A stretch of 64,000 nt of DNA from Streptomyces sp. DSM 15324 (GCF_001514285.1 NZ_KQ949037.1:124001-188000); one strand, 5' to 3'. Counted from the stretch's first letter, positions 9,362 to 18,385 are shown. The notes: a model not told the origin generated them from the sequence alone. Program-made: numbers and translations.

Positions 9362-10132
9362 ATGCCGCAGCTCGAAGTCGACGGCGCACCGCTGGCGTAC
9401 GACGACGAGGGACCGCGCGACGGCGGCGGGACGCCGCTGGTCTTCGTGCACGGCTGGACGGCGAACCGGCACCGCTGGGACCACCAGGTCGCCCACTTCG
9501 CCGCGACCCGCCGGGTGGTCCGCCTCGACCTGCGCGGGCACGGCGAGAGCGGCGGCGCAGGGGTGAGGACGGTGGCCGAGCTGGCGAAGGACCTCCTCGC
9601 CCTCCTCGACCACCTCGGCATCGAGCGCTGCGTCCTGGTCGGCCACTCGATGGGCGGCATGATCTCCCAGACCGTCGCCCTCTCCCACCCGGGCCGGGTG
9701 GAGCGCATGGTCCTGGTGAACTCCATCGCCCGGATGACGTACAGCCGCGGCCGGGGCCTGCTGATGGCGGCCTCCACCCTGCTCCCCTTCAAGCTGTTCG
9801 TGGCCGCCAACATCCAGCGGGCCTTCGCGCCGGGCTTCCCCCGGGAAGAGATCCGCCGGTACGTGGGCTCCTCCGCCGGCACCCCGCGCGAGGTGGTCAT
9901 GACGCTGTACGGAGCCATGCGGGCCTTCGACGTCCTGGACCGGGTCGGGGAGATCAAGGCCCCCACTCTCATGATCCACGGGTACCACGACATCCAGCTG
10001 CCGGTGCGGCAGATGCTCCGGATGGCCAAGGCGTACCCGGACGCCACTGTCCGCATCCTGGACGCCGGCCATGAACTCCCCGTGGAGAAGCCGGCCGAGC
10101 TGACGGCGGCGATCGCCGCGTTCGTGGGCTGA
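9362..10132 (+). CDS. Alpha/beta hydrolase
   Basis: A 256-residue cytoplasmic protein with AGGAGG seven bases before ATG 9362. The alpha/beta hydrolase order is complete: oxyanion region VFVHGWTANRHRW, nucleophile elbow GHSMGGM (Ser near 99), acid region in HGYHDIQLPVRQ, and catalytic His in DAGHELPVEKP. Members include esterases, haloperoxidase-like enzymes and C-C hydrolases, and the substrate cannot be assigned. It is transcribed alone, divergent from the baeRF3 gene (about 210 bp between starts) and convergent with the glutamate-synthase-like gene. The palindrome GGCGCCCGGGCGCC at 10136-10149 immediately after the stop could form a small terminator stem. Confidence 0.88.
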   Translation: MPQLEVDGAPLAYDDEGPRDGGGTPLVFVHGWTANRHRWDHQVAHFAATRRVVRLDLRGHGESGGAGVRTVAELAKDLLALLDHLGIERCVLVGHSMGGMISQTVALSHPGRVERMVLVNSIARMTYSRGRGLLMAASTLLPFKLFVAANIQRAFAPGFPREEIRRYVGSSAGTPREVVMTLYGAMRAFDVLDRVGEIKAPTLMIHGYHDIQLPVRQMLRMAKAYPDATVRILDAGHELPVEKPAELTAAIAAFVG

Positions 10133-10167
10133 ACCGGCGCCCGGGCGCCCCGGCGCGTTCCGGCGGG

Positions 10168-11631
10168 TCAGCCGAAGGCGTCCGGGTCCGCGGCCGCCCA
10201 GTCGGCCGCCCAGCCTGCGGGCGGTCCGGCGGTGAGGGCTCCCGGCTCCAGCCACTCGTACAGCTCGGCGTAGGAACGGACCGTCCCCGCGTCCGTACGG
10301 CGCAGCAGATGTGCGGGGGTGAGCCCGCCCGGATCGCGTACGCCCAGCGCCGCCATGATCCGGACGGCGCCGCGGACCGTCGCCCGCTGGTAGTGCCGCA
10401 CCCGCCGGGCCTTGTCGCCGACGTGCAGCGCCCACACCCGCCACGGGTCCTGGGTGGCGACGCCGACCGGACAGGCGCCGGTGGGGCAGCGGCCGGCGCC
10501 GACACAGCCGACGGCGGTCATCATCGCGCGGGCCGCGTTGGTGTAGTCGGCGCCCTGGGCGAGCCGCCGGACGATGTCCGCGCCGGTGGTGATCCCGCCG
10601 CTCGCGCCGATCCGGATCCGGTCCCTGAGACCGGTGCCCACCAGCGCGTTGTGCACGGTCATCAGCCCCTCGGTGAGCGGCATCCCCGGCCGTTCGGCGG
10701 GGTCCGGCGGCCCGGCGCCCGTCCCGCCCTCCGCCCCGTCCACCACGACGAAGTCGGGTGTGACGCCTTCCGCGAGCATCGCCTTGCACACCGCGAGGAA
10801 CTGCCGCCGCGACCGCACGCACAGTTTGAACCCGGTCGGCTTGCCGCCCGCCAGCTCCCGCATCCGGGCCACGAAGAGCACCAGTTCACGCGGCGTCGAG
10901 AACACCCGGTGACCCGGCGGCGAGACCACCGTCACGCCCTGGACCACGCGCCGCTCCCGTGCGATCTCCGCGCTCACCTTGGCCGCCGGCAGCACCCCGC
11001 CGCCGCCCGGAGCGGCCCCCTGCGACAGCTTCAGCGACACGCACTTCACCTCGGGCAGCGCCGCACGGTCCGCGAACTCCCGCTCCTCGAAGCCCCCGTC
11101 GGGCGTACGGCAGCCGAAGTAGCCCGACCCGATCTCCCAGACGAGGTCGCCGCCCCCGCGCAGATGATGGTCCGACAGCCCGCCCTCGCCGGTGTCCTGC
11201 GCGAAACGGCCCAGCGCCGCGCCCCGGCCGAGGGCCAGGACCGCGCGGCCGGACAGCGCCCCGAAGCTCAGCGCCGACACGTTCAGCAGGGCCATGTCGT
11301 ACGGCAGCGCGCAGTCGGGCCCGCCCACGCGCACCCTCGGCTCCTCCTCGGGCGGGGGGACCGGGCCCGCCGAGGCCGCGAAGAACTCCCGCCCGCCGTG
11401 CGGGACGGGAGCGGGGGGCGCGACGTCCCGCACCGGGTAACCGAGACGGCCCACCAGGGGATGGTTGCGCAGCAGCGCGCGGCGGCGCTGGAGCAGGTCC
11501 CAGGTGCCGAGCAGGGCCAGGACGAGCAGGGGGCCGGCCGCCGACCACCACCTGGCCGACACCGTCCAGGACGCGGTCAGCGCCCCGGCCGCGCACAGGA
11601 CGACGAGCAGCCACGGCGCGAACCGGCGCAC
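10168..11631 (-). CDS. FMN-binding glutamate synthase-like membrane protein
   Basis: A 487-residue protein starting at GTG 11631, directly after the stop codon of the upstream peptidase gene, so the two are probably translationally coupled. Two hydrophobic segments at residues about 6-45 would anchor it in the membrane. The rest is the FMN-binding domain of glutamate synthase large subunits: VSALSFGALSGRAVLALG, VDGAEGGTGAGPPDP, RIRIGASGGITTGADIVRRLA, and the cysteine motif CVGAGRCPTGACPVGVATQDP that in family members holds an Fe-S cluster. There is no glutaminase domain, so it is not a classical GltB. Proteins of this stand-alone type are common in actinomycetes and have unknown electron donors and substrates. 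Confidence 0.85.
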   Translation of the reverse strand: MRRFAPWLLVVLCAAGALTASWTVSARWWSAAGPLLVLALLGTWDLLQRRRALLRNHPLVGRLGYPVRDVAPPAPVPHGGREFFAASAGPVPPPEEEPRVRVGGPDCALPYDMALLNVSALSFGALSGRAVLALGRGAALGRFAQDTGEGGLSDHHLRGGGDLVWEIGSGYFGCRTPDGGFEEREFADRAALPEVKCVSLKLSQGAAPGGGGVLPAAKVSAEIARERRVVQGVTVVSPPGHRVFSTPRELVLFVARMRELAGGKPTGFKLCVRSRRQFLAVCKAMLAEGVTPDFVVVDGAEGGTGAGPPDPAERPGMPLTEGLMTVHNALVGTGLRDRIRIGASGGITTGADIVRRLAQGADYTNAARAMMTAVGCVGAGRCPTGACPVGVATQDPWRVWALHVGDKARRVRHYQRATVRGAVRIMAALGVRDPGGLTPAHLLRRTDAGTVRSYAELYEWLEPGALTAGPPAGWAADWAAADPDAFG

Positions 11632-13299
11632 TCAGCCGCCGTCCTCGTCGGGCAGGCAGGAACTGCCGGTGGGGGGCAGGGAGCCGTACAGCAGGAAGTC
11701 GTCGACCTTGCGGTGCACGCACTTGGACGAGCCGTACCCGGTGTGGCCCTCACCGCGGTTGTCGAGCACCACGGCCGCGTCGCCCAGCCGCTCGGCCGTC
11801 TCCACGGTCCAGCGGTACGGCGTCGCCGGGTCCCCGCGGGTGCCGACGAGAAGCATCTTCGGCGTGTCGAGGTCCTTCACCTTCTCCCGGATGACGTCGG
11901 TGCCGCGGGGCCGGCCGTAGCAGAGCAGGACCTCGGACAGGCGGTACCGGCCGAACACCGGTGACGCCTTGTCGTAGTCGGCGCGCAGCCGTCGCAGGTC
12001 GGCGGTGATCCGCTCGGCGGTGGGGCGGTCGGGGTCGTCGGCGCAGTTGATCGCCATCAGCGCGGCCGGGAGGTTGTCGAGCGGGACGTCCTCGGCGTCG
12101 ACGAGCGGGCTGGGGGAGGGGGCGGGGCCCGCGGCGGGGGCACGGGCGCCGAAGGACCGGGCCGGGAGGGCGACGCCGCGAGTTCCGAAGGACGGGGCGG
12201 ACCGGGCGGACCGGGCCGGGAAGGCGACGCCGCCGGTGGTGAAGGTCAGCACGCCGGAGGTGTCGCCCTCCTCGACGAGCCGGGCCAGCGCGCGTTCCAG
12301 CGAGGGCCACAGTTCCTCGCTGTAGAGGCCCTGGCCGAGGGCGGCCACCAGGTCCTGTCCGGTGAAGTCGTCACCGGAGTCCGTCGGCACGGGATCCTCG
12401 TCGAGGGAGCGGACCGTGCGGAGCACCTCCTCGCGGGCCGTCCGGGCGTCGGTGCCGAACGGGCAGGCGATGTCCTTCACACACCAGTCGACGAAGTCGT
12501 CCAGCGCCACCTGCTGGCCCCGGGCGCCCGCGAGCCCTTGCTCGGTGAGCGGCTCGGTGAGGGTGTCGACGCCGTCGAGGACCATCCGGCCGACCTGGCC
12601 CGGGAACCGGGCCGCGTAGACGGCGCCCAGCCGGGTGCCGTAGGAGAAGCCGAGGTAGTTGAGCTTCCGGTCGCCCAGCGCCCGGCGTATGACGTCCATG
12701 TCCTGCGCCGCGTCGACCGTGCCCATGTGGGTGAGGACGGGCCCGGAATGCCGTACGCAGTCGGCGGCGGTCCGCCGCAGCCGCGTCAGCAGCGCGCGGG
12801 GATCGTCGAGGGCCGCGTCGTCCTCCAGGGCGCTCAGTCCCTCGTCCTCCTCCTCGGTGTCCCCGCAGCTGACGGGGGAGGAGCGGCCGACGCCCCGCGG
12901 GTCGAAGGTCACCACGTCGTAGCCGTCGGTCAGCTCCAGGAAGTCCTTGCCGCCGTAGGCGAGTCCGGGGACCCCCGCGCCCCCGGGGCCGCCGAAGTTC
13001 AGCAGCACCGAGCCCTGTCTGTCGCCGGTGGCCCGGTAGCGGGCGAGCGCCAGGTCGAGGGAGCCGGCGGCGGGGTGCGCGTAGTCGAGCGGCACGGTCA
13101 CCTTGCCGCACTGGAGGTCCTCGGGCACGCCGTCGAGGTCGCAGGCCGACCAGGAGATCTTCTGGTCGTAGAACCGGTCGAGGCCCGACCGGTCGTCCCC
13201 GGCCGCCGCGGCGGCCGTCGGCAGTCCCGTCCCCAGCAGGGTGAGCGCGGCGCCCGTGGCGAGGGCGCGGCGGCGCCGCGTCGACAGCATGGCCAGCAT
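11632..13299 (-). CDS. Secreted tripeptidyl aminopeptidase-like alpha/beta hydrolase
   Basis: A 555-residue protein. The ATG at 13299 is chosen because GGAGG precedes it by five bases. An N-terminal signal peptide (RRRRALATGAALTLLGTGLPTAAAAAG) precedes an S33-type peptidase fold with LLNFGGPGGAG, DPRGVGRSSPVSC, the nucleophile GFSYGTRLG (Ser), and C-terminal TAP-like motifs ending in a His region (GEGHTGYGSSKCV). The family includes Streptomyces Tap and SlpD/SlpE, which remove tripeptides from secreted proteins. A low-complexity insert (PARSARSAPSF... through APSPSPL) lies near residues 365-410. The gene is the first of a two-gene unit with the membrane FMN/Fe-S protein and is divergent from the chaplin gene. 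Confidence 0.85.
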   Translation of the reverse strand: MLAMLSTRRRRALATGAALTLLGTGLPTAAAAAGDDRSGLDRFYDQKISWSACDLDGVPEDLQCGKVTVPLDYAHPAAGSLDLALARYRATGDRQGSVLLNFGGPGGAGVPGLAYGGKDFLELTDGYDVVTFDPRGVGRSSPVSCGDTEEEDEGLSALEDDAALDDPRALLTRLRRTAADCVRHSGPVLTHMGTVDAAQDMDVIRRALGDRKLNYLGFSYGTRLGAVYAARFPGQVGRMVLDGVDTLTEPLTEQGLAGARGQQVALDDFVDWCVKDIACPFGTDARTAREEVLRTVRSLDEDPVPTDSGDDFTGQDLVAALGQGLYSEELWPSLERALARLVEEGDTSGVLTFTTGGVAFPARSARSAPSFGTRGVALPARSFGARAPAAGPAPSPSPLVDAEDVPLDNLPAALMAINCADDPDRPTAERITADLRRLRADYDKASPVFGRYRLSEVLLCYGRPRGTDVIREKVKDLDTPKMLLVGTRGDPATPYRWTVETAERLGDAAVVLDNRGEGHTGYGSSKCVHRKVDDFLLYGSLPPTGSSCLPDEDGG

Positions 13300-13496
13300 C
13301 AATGCCTCCAGGGACGCCCCGCAGCGGACCGGGGACCGGCGTCCCGGATCACGATAGGCGGCCTCCACAAGGCGCGCCTCCGGACGGACGGCGGGCCGCC
13401 CGGAGACCTCGCGGGGACCGGTGCCACGGGGCGCGAGGCCGTTCGACCGGGGGCGCCCGATGGGGTGAATGACGGTTTGGGCATAACTCGTTCGGT

Positions 13497-13524
13497 TCGC
13501 CCGCGTTTTACCTGGTGCGGGCGA
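13497..13524. promoter_or_regulatory. Inverted repeat in the chaplin upstream region
   Basis: The arms TCGCCCGC (13497-13504) and GCGGGCGA (13517-13524) are perfect inverted repeats around a 12-nt AT-richer loop (GTTTTACCTGGT). The element lies about 40 bp before the chaplin start, in the promoter or leader. It could be an operator or an mRNA stem; the sequence alone does not decide. Confidence 0.45.
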
Positions 13525-13565
13525 GTGCCCGCGACCTGTATGGCATGTATGGAAGGCAGGGACCC

Positions 13566-14276
13566 ATGAGACGGGCTACCCGAAACGGTGTGCTCGCCGT
13601 AGCAGCAGCCTCCGGCGCGATGGCCGCCGTGACGATGCCGGCGTTCGCCGACTCCTCCGCCGCCGGTACGGCGGTCGGCTCGCCCGGCGTGGCCTCCGGC
13701 AACGGCGTGCAGCTTCCGGTGCACCTCCCGGTCAACCTCTGCGGCAACACCGTGAACCTGGTGGGCCTGCTGAACCCCGCGTTCGGCAACAGCTGTGCCA
13801 ACAAGGGGGCCGCGCCGAAGCACGCCCCGGCGTCGGGGGCGGGCGCGACGAGCACCACGGCCGGTTCGCCCGGAGCCGTCTCGGGCAACGGGCTCCAGAC
13901 GCCGGTCGACCTGCCCCTGAACGCCAGCGGCAACAGCGTGGACGTCGTCGGGGTCCTCAACCCGGTGTTCGGCAACCAGTCGGTGAACGGCCCGGTCGAC
14001 AAGCCACGGCACCCGGCGCAGCCCAGCCGTCCGAGCACGCCGGTGCCGCCCACGCGCCAGCCCTCGGCCCCCGAGCCCGAGCCGCAGCGTCCCGCCCCGG
14101 GCCCGAAGACCGTCCCGCACTCCCGGGCGCCGCAGACCCCGGCCTCCCACCGGACCGTGTCCTCGCTCGCCCACACCGGCGCCGACGCGACCGTGCCCGC
14201 CCTCGCCGGGAGCGCGGCCCTGGTCCTGGCCGGCGCGGTCCTCTACCGCCGCTTCCGCCCGGGCGCCCAGGGCTGA
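13566..14276 (+). CDS. chpB: Long chaplin with two chaplin domains and a sortase signal
   Basis: A 236-residue wall-anchored surface protein. ATG 13566 follows GGAAGG. It has a signal peptide (GVLAVAAASGAMAAVTMPAFA), then chaplin domain 1 (residues about 35-82, with the two conserved cysteines in NLCGNTV and GNSCAN), chaplin domain 2 (about 100-140), a Pro-rich spacer, and a sorting signal LAHTG followed by a hydrophobic helix and basic tail. Long chaplins coat aerial hyphae with amyloid and are attached by sortase. In domain 2 both cysteines are replaced by serine (NASGNS, GNQSVN). The symbol rests on recalled synteny with S. coelicolor chpB near nsdB; chpA and chpC are the alternatives. Confidence 0.85.
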   Translation: MRRATRNGVLAVAAASGAMAAVTMPAFADSSAAGTAVGSPGVASGNGVQLPVHLPVNLCGNTVNLVGLLNPAFGNSCANKGAAPKHAPASGAGATSTTAGSPGAVSGNGLQTPVDLPLNASGNSVDVVGVLNPVFGNQSVNGPVDKPRHPAQPSRPSTPVPPTRQPSAPEPEPQRPAPGPKTVPHSRAPQTPASHRTVSSLAHTGADATVPALAGSAALVLAGAVLYRRFRPGAQG

Positions 14277-14376
14277 CCGCGCGAGGCCGCGCCTGCCGTC
14301 GGTCGACGGCTGAGGGTGGCCCCTCGCCGCCGCCTGCCGGCTGACCAGCCTCCTCCGGAAGGTTCGCCGCGCCGAC

Positions 14377-14406
14377 CCGCAGGCCCCCGCCATCGGGGAC
14401 CTGCGG
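14377..14406 (+). terminator. Hairpin after the chaplin gene
   Basis: The segment pairs CCGCAGG with CCTGCGG and, inside them, CCCC with GGGG across one mismatch and a short loop. It starts 100 bp after the chaplin stop and is the best terminator candidate for that gene. A smaller stem (GCCGTCG and CGACGGC, 14295-14310) precedes it. Confidence 0.5.
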
Positions 14407-14475
14407 TGCGCACCGAGCGTGACCGGGGGACGCGCGGCATGTCACCCGCACGCGGGAATCTTCGTGGTGCCGCGC

Positions 14476-14724
14476 TGGCGTCGCGCCGGGCTGGCGTCGC
14501 GCCGGGCTGCCGTCGTGCCGTCGTGCCGTCCTGCGGGGCAGCCTTGCCGCCGCGCTACCGGGGCTGTCGCGCTGCCGTGCTGTCGCGCTGCCGGGGCTGC
14601 CGGGCTGCCGGGGCTGCCGGGGCTGTCGTGCTGTCGCGCTGCCGTGCCGCCGCGCTGCCGGGGCTGTCGCGCTGCCTGGGCTGCCGTGCCGTCGCGCTGC
14701 CGGGGCTGCCGCGTCTGCCGCGCG
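14476..14724. repeat. Degenerate GCTGCCG/GTCGCGC low-complexity array
   Basis: About 250 bp built from shuffled copies of CTGCCGGGG, CTGTCGCGCTG and CGTGCCG. Locally exact copies occur (for example GGGGCTGTCGCGCTGCC at 14570 and 14660), but there is no fixed period. It is not coding, and it adjoins a gene broken by tandem duplications, which suggests a locally unstable stretch. Confidence 0.65.
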
Positions 14725-14827
14725 TGAGGCGTCGGTGGGACCCGTCGTCAGCCGGGCCGCGGGGCCGGGCGGCCCCGCGGCCGACCGCGGCGGCGCCGGT
14801 GGGCGACGTGCCGGCCGGGCGCCGGTC

Positions 14828-15334
14828 TCAGGCGCCGGGGAATCGCCGGTGCCGTGCGCGCACCTCGTCGGTCAGGTCCGGTACCGGGCCCTCCACGGCC
14901 ACCTCGGCGGCCACCTCGCGCACCGGCAGGGGCCTGACCGGCGCTGCCGCCGCTCCCCACTCCTCCAGCCAGGTGACGAGCTGGGCTGGGCGGACGAGGC
15001 GACGTGGACGACCCGGCCGAGGCCGACCCAGGCATGCGTCGGCCGAGGCCGAACCAGGCATGCGCGGCCGCGCACATCGGGCAGTGCTCGCCGGAGGTGT
15101 GGACCGTGGCCGCCGCCCGCTCCTCGGGGGTCGGCCGGGCCGCCGACCAGCGGGCCGGCTCGAACTCCGGGTGCCGGGTGCGGTCGCCGCCCGTCACCCG
15201 GTCGTGGTCCCCGGTGAGCCTCGGCCCGTCCCGCCGGCCGGCACCGACCCGAGCGGCTCGTCCCCGGCCCCGAGCGCCTCGGCGGCCGGCTCGGCACAGC
15301 GGCGCAGACACCGCAGCCCGCTCTCCACGGGCAT
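14828..15334 (-). pseudogene. Broken CMP/dCMP-type nucleoside deaminase gene
   Basis: Three frames are needed to read one protein. From ATG 15334 the first frame gives a helical N-terminus ending in GAGDEPLGSV, then runs into a stop at 15194. A second frame continues RLTGDHDRVTGGDRTRHPEFE and HTSGEHCPMCAAAHAWFGLGR, which are the zinc-binding H-x-E and C-x-x-C motifs of a nucleoside deaminase. A 26-bp tandem duplication (15014-15065) shifts the frame before VVHVASSAQ, and a 5-bp duplication (CTGGG twice, 14981-14990) shifts it again before LVTWLEEWG and the C-terminus ending at 14828. No single frame holds both the zinc site and the C-terminal half, so the product should be inactive. Confidence 0.8.
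15014..15065. repeat. 26-bp tandem duplication inside the deaminase gene
   Basis: The two copies 15014-15039 and 15040-15065 differ at two of 26 positions. The unit length is not a multiple of three, so the second copy throws the deaminase reading frame out by two bases. Copies that have already diverged suggest that the duplication is not brand new. Confidence 0.85.
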
Positions 15335-15454
15335 GCCGCACGGCCCTCCTCGCGCGCTTGACGATCTTCGGCTCCGCACAGCCCAGGCGGTACGGCGCGG
15401 CAGGACGCCGTAATTCCGTTGTGGGCCCGGCACCGGCATGCTGGAGTGGGCCGT

Positions 15455-16231
15455 ATGGATCATGCCGCGGTACTCGCCCTGTACGACCGGGACATGCGCG
15501 AAGGCGCCCGCCCGGAAAGCTCCGACGCCCGGATCGAACGGACCGGGGGCGTGGTGCGCCACGTCGGCGGCGAGGGCGGCTGGAACGGCGTCCTCTGGTC
15601 GGACCTGGACGACGCGGACGCGGATGCCGCGATCGCCGCCCAGGTCGCCTTCTTCGCGGCGCGGGGGGCGGAGTTCGAGTGGAAGCACTACGGCCACGAC
15701 CGCCCCGCCGACCTGGGGCGACGGCTCAGCGAGGCCGGGTTCACCGCCGAACCCGAGGAGACGCTCATGATCGGTGAGACGAGCGACCAGCTCATCGACG
15801 TGCCGCAGCCGCAGGGCGTGCGGATCGAGCGGGTGACCGACGGGGCGGGCGTCGAGCTCATGGTCGCGGCCAACGAGAGGGCCTTCGGCCACGACGGCTC
15901 CTTCCTGCGGGACCTCGTGCTCGCCCGGCTCGCCGCGGACCCGGACACGATCGTCGCCCTGGTCGCCCTGGCCGGCGACGAACCGGTCAGCTCGGCGCGC
16001 CTGGAATTCGTGCCCGGCACCCGGTTCGCGGGCCTGTGGGGCGGGGGCACCGCACCGGAGTGGCGCGGCCGCGGCGTCTACCGCGCTCTGATCGCCCACC
16101 GCGCCCGTATCGCCGCCGAGCGCGGCTACCGCTATCTCCAGGTGGACGCCTCCGACGAGAGCCGCCCCATCCTCGAACGCCTGGGCTTCGCCGCGCTGAC
16201 CACGACGACGCCGTACATCTACACGCCGTAG
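15455..16231 (+). CDS. GNAT-family N-acetyltransferase
   Basis: A 258-residue protein. ATG 15455 (MDHAAVLALYDRDMREGA) is chosen because GGAG lies eight bases upstream. The N-terminal half resembles degenerate GNAT folds, and the C-terminal half has the acetyl-CoA-binding signature GGTAPEWRGRGVYRALIAHRARIAAERGY, followed by LQVDASDESRPILERLGF. Such two-part GNATs modify small molecules or proteins; the substrate cannot be predicted. The gene is transcribed away from the broken deaminase gene and convergent with the small membrane protein gene. Confidence 0.82.
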   Translation: MDHAAVLALYDRDMREGARPESSDARIERTGGVVRHVGGEGGWNGVLWSDLDDADADAAIAAQVAFFAARGAEFEWKHYGHDRPADLGRRLSEAGFTAEPEETLMIGETSDQLIDVPQPQGVRIERVTDGAGVELMVAANERAFGHDGSFLRDLVLARLAADPDTIVALVALAGDEPVSSARLEFVPGTRFAGLWGGGTAPEWRGRGVYRALIAHRARIAAERGYRYLQVDASDESRPILERLGFAALTTTTPYIYTP

Positions 16232-16345
16232 CCGCGCTCGCTCCCCGGTCCCGGGGTCACGCCATGAGCGGCGGTCGGCGGGCCGGGACGGGCGGTGAGT
16301 CGCACGCGAGGGCGCGGACCGGCGCCCGCCCCGGCCCCGGCGCGC

Positions 16346-16609
16346 TCACCGGCGGGTCTTCGCCCGGTCCAGCGCCGTCACCCCGAACGCCGCGAGGCCG
16401 ATCTGGATCAGCCACTCGATCCAGTCGACGCCCTTGGTGTCGGCCACGCCCAGGACCGAGGCGAGGGCCGACCCGATCAGCGCGGCCACGATGCCGACCG
16501 CGATCGTCCACAGCACGCCGATCCGCTGGCGGCCCGGGACGACCAGTCGTCCGAGCACACCGATGATGATGCCGATGAAGATGGCACTGATGATGCCGTC
16601 TATCTCCAT
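16346..16609 (-). CDS. GlsB/YeaQ/YmgE-type small membrane protein
   Basis: An 87-residue protein with AAGGAGG upstream of ATG 16609. Three hydrophobic helices fill most of the chain (IISAIFIGIIIGVLGRLVVPG, IGVLWTIAVGIVAALIGSALA, WLIQIGLAAFGVTAL), with the family-typical Arg and Pro-Gly after helix one. These transglycosylase-associated or stress-response membrane proteins are widespread and induced by stress in other bacteria; their biochemical role is not known. It is a single gene, divergent from the secreted hydrolase gene. Confidence 0.85.
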   Translation of the reverse strand: MEIDGIISAIFIGIIIGVLGRLVVPGRQRIGVLWTIAVGIVAALIGSALASVLGVADTKGVDWIEWLIQIGLAAFGVTALDRAKTRR

Positions 16610-16859
16610 CTCCGCCCCTCCTTGGTCTTGGTGAGAGCCCGTCGACTGGCTTGTGCCCGCTCCGCCGTGGGGCAGTCGGTTCCGGTCCCGTCGCCGGCGT
16701 TTTCGCGCACGTTATTGCCCGCGCTTGATGTTCACGGCGCCGCCCTGTCATGTACCTTTCCAGCAGTCCACGCGTGTAGAACCCTTCCTTGCGACGTCTA
16801 CGCGCGCAGATCGCCGCCGCACCCGCCCCTCTCCCCACCCCCTCACGGAGGTTCGCCGG

Positions 16860-18302
16860 ATGCCCCGATCACCGAGACGCCCCCGCAAGGTCACCACGCT
16901 GCTGGCCGGCCTCGGCCTGCTCGCGACCGGAGCCGCGCTCCTGGTCACCACGACCGCCACCCCCGCCCACGCCGCCACCCCCCACCGCATCCTCTTCGAC
17001 GACGGCCACGCCGAGGAGGCGGGCAACGCGGACTGGATCATCTCCACCAGCAAGCCCGACCCGCTCTCCCAGGACTCCTCTCCCTCCTCGGAGACGGACT
17101 GGACCGGAGCGCTGTCGTCGTGGGGCGTCGCCCTGCAGAAGACCGGCGACTACAGCCTCAAGACCGCCACCGGCGCCCTCACCTACGGCGGCTCCTCCAC
17201 GACCGACCTCTCGCACTTCGACACGCTGGTCCTGCCCGAGCCCAACACGCTGTTCACCACCGCCGAGAAGACGGCGATCATGAACTTCGTGAAGAACGGC
17301 GGCGGTCTGTTCATGATCTCCGACCACACCGGCGCCGACCGCAACAACGACGGCGAGGACGCGGTCGAAATCCTCAACGACCTGATGACGAACAACAGCG
17401 TCGACTCCACCGACCCGTTCGGTTTCTCGATCGACTCCCTCAGTATCAGCTCGGACCACCCCTCGGCCATCAGCGACAGCACCGATCCGGTGCTGCACGG
17501 CTCCTTCGGCACCGTGAGCAAGAGCCTGATCGCGAGCGGCACGACAGCGACCCTCAAGCCCGCCGACAACTCCGGCGTCAAGGGCCTGCTCTACCGCACC
17601 GGCTACTCCGGCAACACCGGCGCTTTCTTCGTCACGAGCACCTTCGGCAGCGGCCGGGTCGCCTTCTGGGGCGACAGCTCGCCCATCGACGACGGCACCG
17701 GTCAGTCCGGCAACACGCTCTACGACGGCTGGAACGACTCCGGCGCCACCAACGCCGCCCTCGCCCTGAACGCCACCGCGTGGCTCGCCGGCGGGAGCGG
17801 CAGCGGCGGTGGCGGCGGTTCCGGCACCTGCACCCCGGCCCAGCTCCTCGGCAACAACGGCTTCGAGTCCGGTGCCGGCACCTGGAGCGCGACCAGCGGG
17901 GTCGTCACGAACTCGGCCAGCCAGTCGGCCCGTACCGGCTCGTACTACGCCTGGCTCGACGGATACGGCTCCACCACCACCGACACGCTCTCCCAGTCCG
18001 TGACCATTCCGTCGGGCTGCACCACCGCCGCGCTCAGCTTCTACCTCCACGTCGACACGGCGGAGACCACCACCAGCACCGCGTACGACACGCTGAAGGT
18101 CCAGGTGCTCAACAGCTCCGGAACGGTCCTCGGCACGCTCGCGACCTACTCCAACCTCAACGCCGCGAGCGGCTACACCCAGCGCGGCTTCAGCCTGGCG
18201 GGCTACGCCGGCCAGACCGTGACGCTCAAGTTCACCGGCACCGAGGGCTCCGCGCTCCAGACGTCCTTCGTCATCGACGACACGGCGCTCAACGTGAGCT
18301 GA
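16860..18302 (+). CDS. Secreted hydrolase with C-terminal beta-sandwich
   Basis: A 480-residue exported protein. ATG 16860 follows ACGGAGG. A signal peptide ([25 protein letters not shown]) is followed by a class I glutamine-amidotransferase-like fold ([66 protein letters not shown]). A Gly/Ser linker ([12 protein letters not shown]) near residue 315 leads to a C-terminal jelly-roll of about 150 residues ([15 protein letters not shown] through [11 protein letters not shown]) resembling carbohydrate-binding modules. Similar proteins are annotated simply as hydrolases. The architecture suggests an enzyme held on a polysaccharide or cell surface, but substrate and activity are unknown. Confidence 0.75.
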   Translation: MPRSPRRPRKVTTLLAGLGLLATGAALLVTTTATPAHAATPHRILFDDGHAEEAGNADWIISTSKPDPLSQDSSPSSETDWTGALSSWGVALQKTGDYSLKTATGALTYGGSSTTDLSHFDTLVLPEPNTLFTTAEKTAIMNFVKNGGGLFMISDHTGADRNNDGEDAVEILNDLMTNNSVDSTDPFGFSIDSLSISSDHPSAISDSTDPVLHGSFGTVSKSLIASGTTATLKPADNSGVKGLLYRTGYSGNTGAFFVTSTFGSGRVAFWGDSSPIDDGTGQSGNTLYDGWNDSGATNAALALNATAWLAGGSGSGGGGGSGTCTPAQLLGNNGFESGAGTWSATSGVVTNSASQSARTGSYYAWLDGYGSTTTDTLSQSVTIPSGCTTAALSFYLHVDTAETTTSTAYDTLKVQVLNSSGTVLGTLATYSNLNAASGYTQRGFSLAGYAGQTVTLKFTGTEGSALQTSFVIDDTALNVS

Positions 18303-18322
18303 CGGCCTCCCGTGCGGGACCC

Positions 18323-18358
18323 GGCCCGGCCGATCCGCCTGTGCGGGCCGGCCGGGCC
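18323..18358. terminator. Hairpin between convergent genes
   Basis: The arms GGCCCGGCCG (18323-18332) and CGGCCGGGCC (18349-18358) are perfect complements with a 16-nt loop, followed by CCTTTCC. It lies 20 bp after the secreted hydrolase stop and 27 bp before the SPW gene stop, so it could serve both strands. Confidence 0.65.
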
Positions 18359-18385
18359 GCCTTTCCGGTTCCGGTGGGGGCGGGG

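Larger units (their letters stand above)
14277..14827. other. Gene-poor, low-complexity interval
   Basis: There are 551 bases between the chaplin stop and the 3' end of the broken deaminase gene. Apart from the two hairpins near 14295-14406, it consists mainly of the degenerate CTGCCGGGG-type repeats described separately. Open frames crossing it on both strands look like composition artefacts: they are Arg/Pro/Ala-rich and lack a start signal or domain. Confidence 0.6.

Noticed and set aside
10136-10149. Perfect palindrome GGCGCCCGGGCGCC after the alpha/beta hydrolase gene
   Set aside because: Kept only as a remark: a 14-bp GC palindrome with no loop is a weak terminator and not unusual at this GC content.
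14316-15413. Plus-strand frame across the low-complexity array and broken deaminase
   Set aside because: It is driven by repeats; the deaminase motifs are on the other strand.
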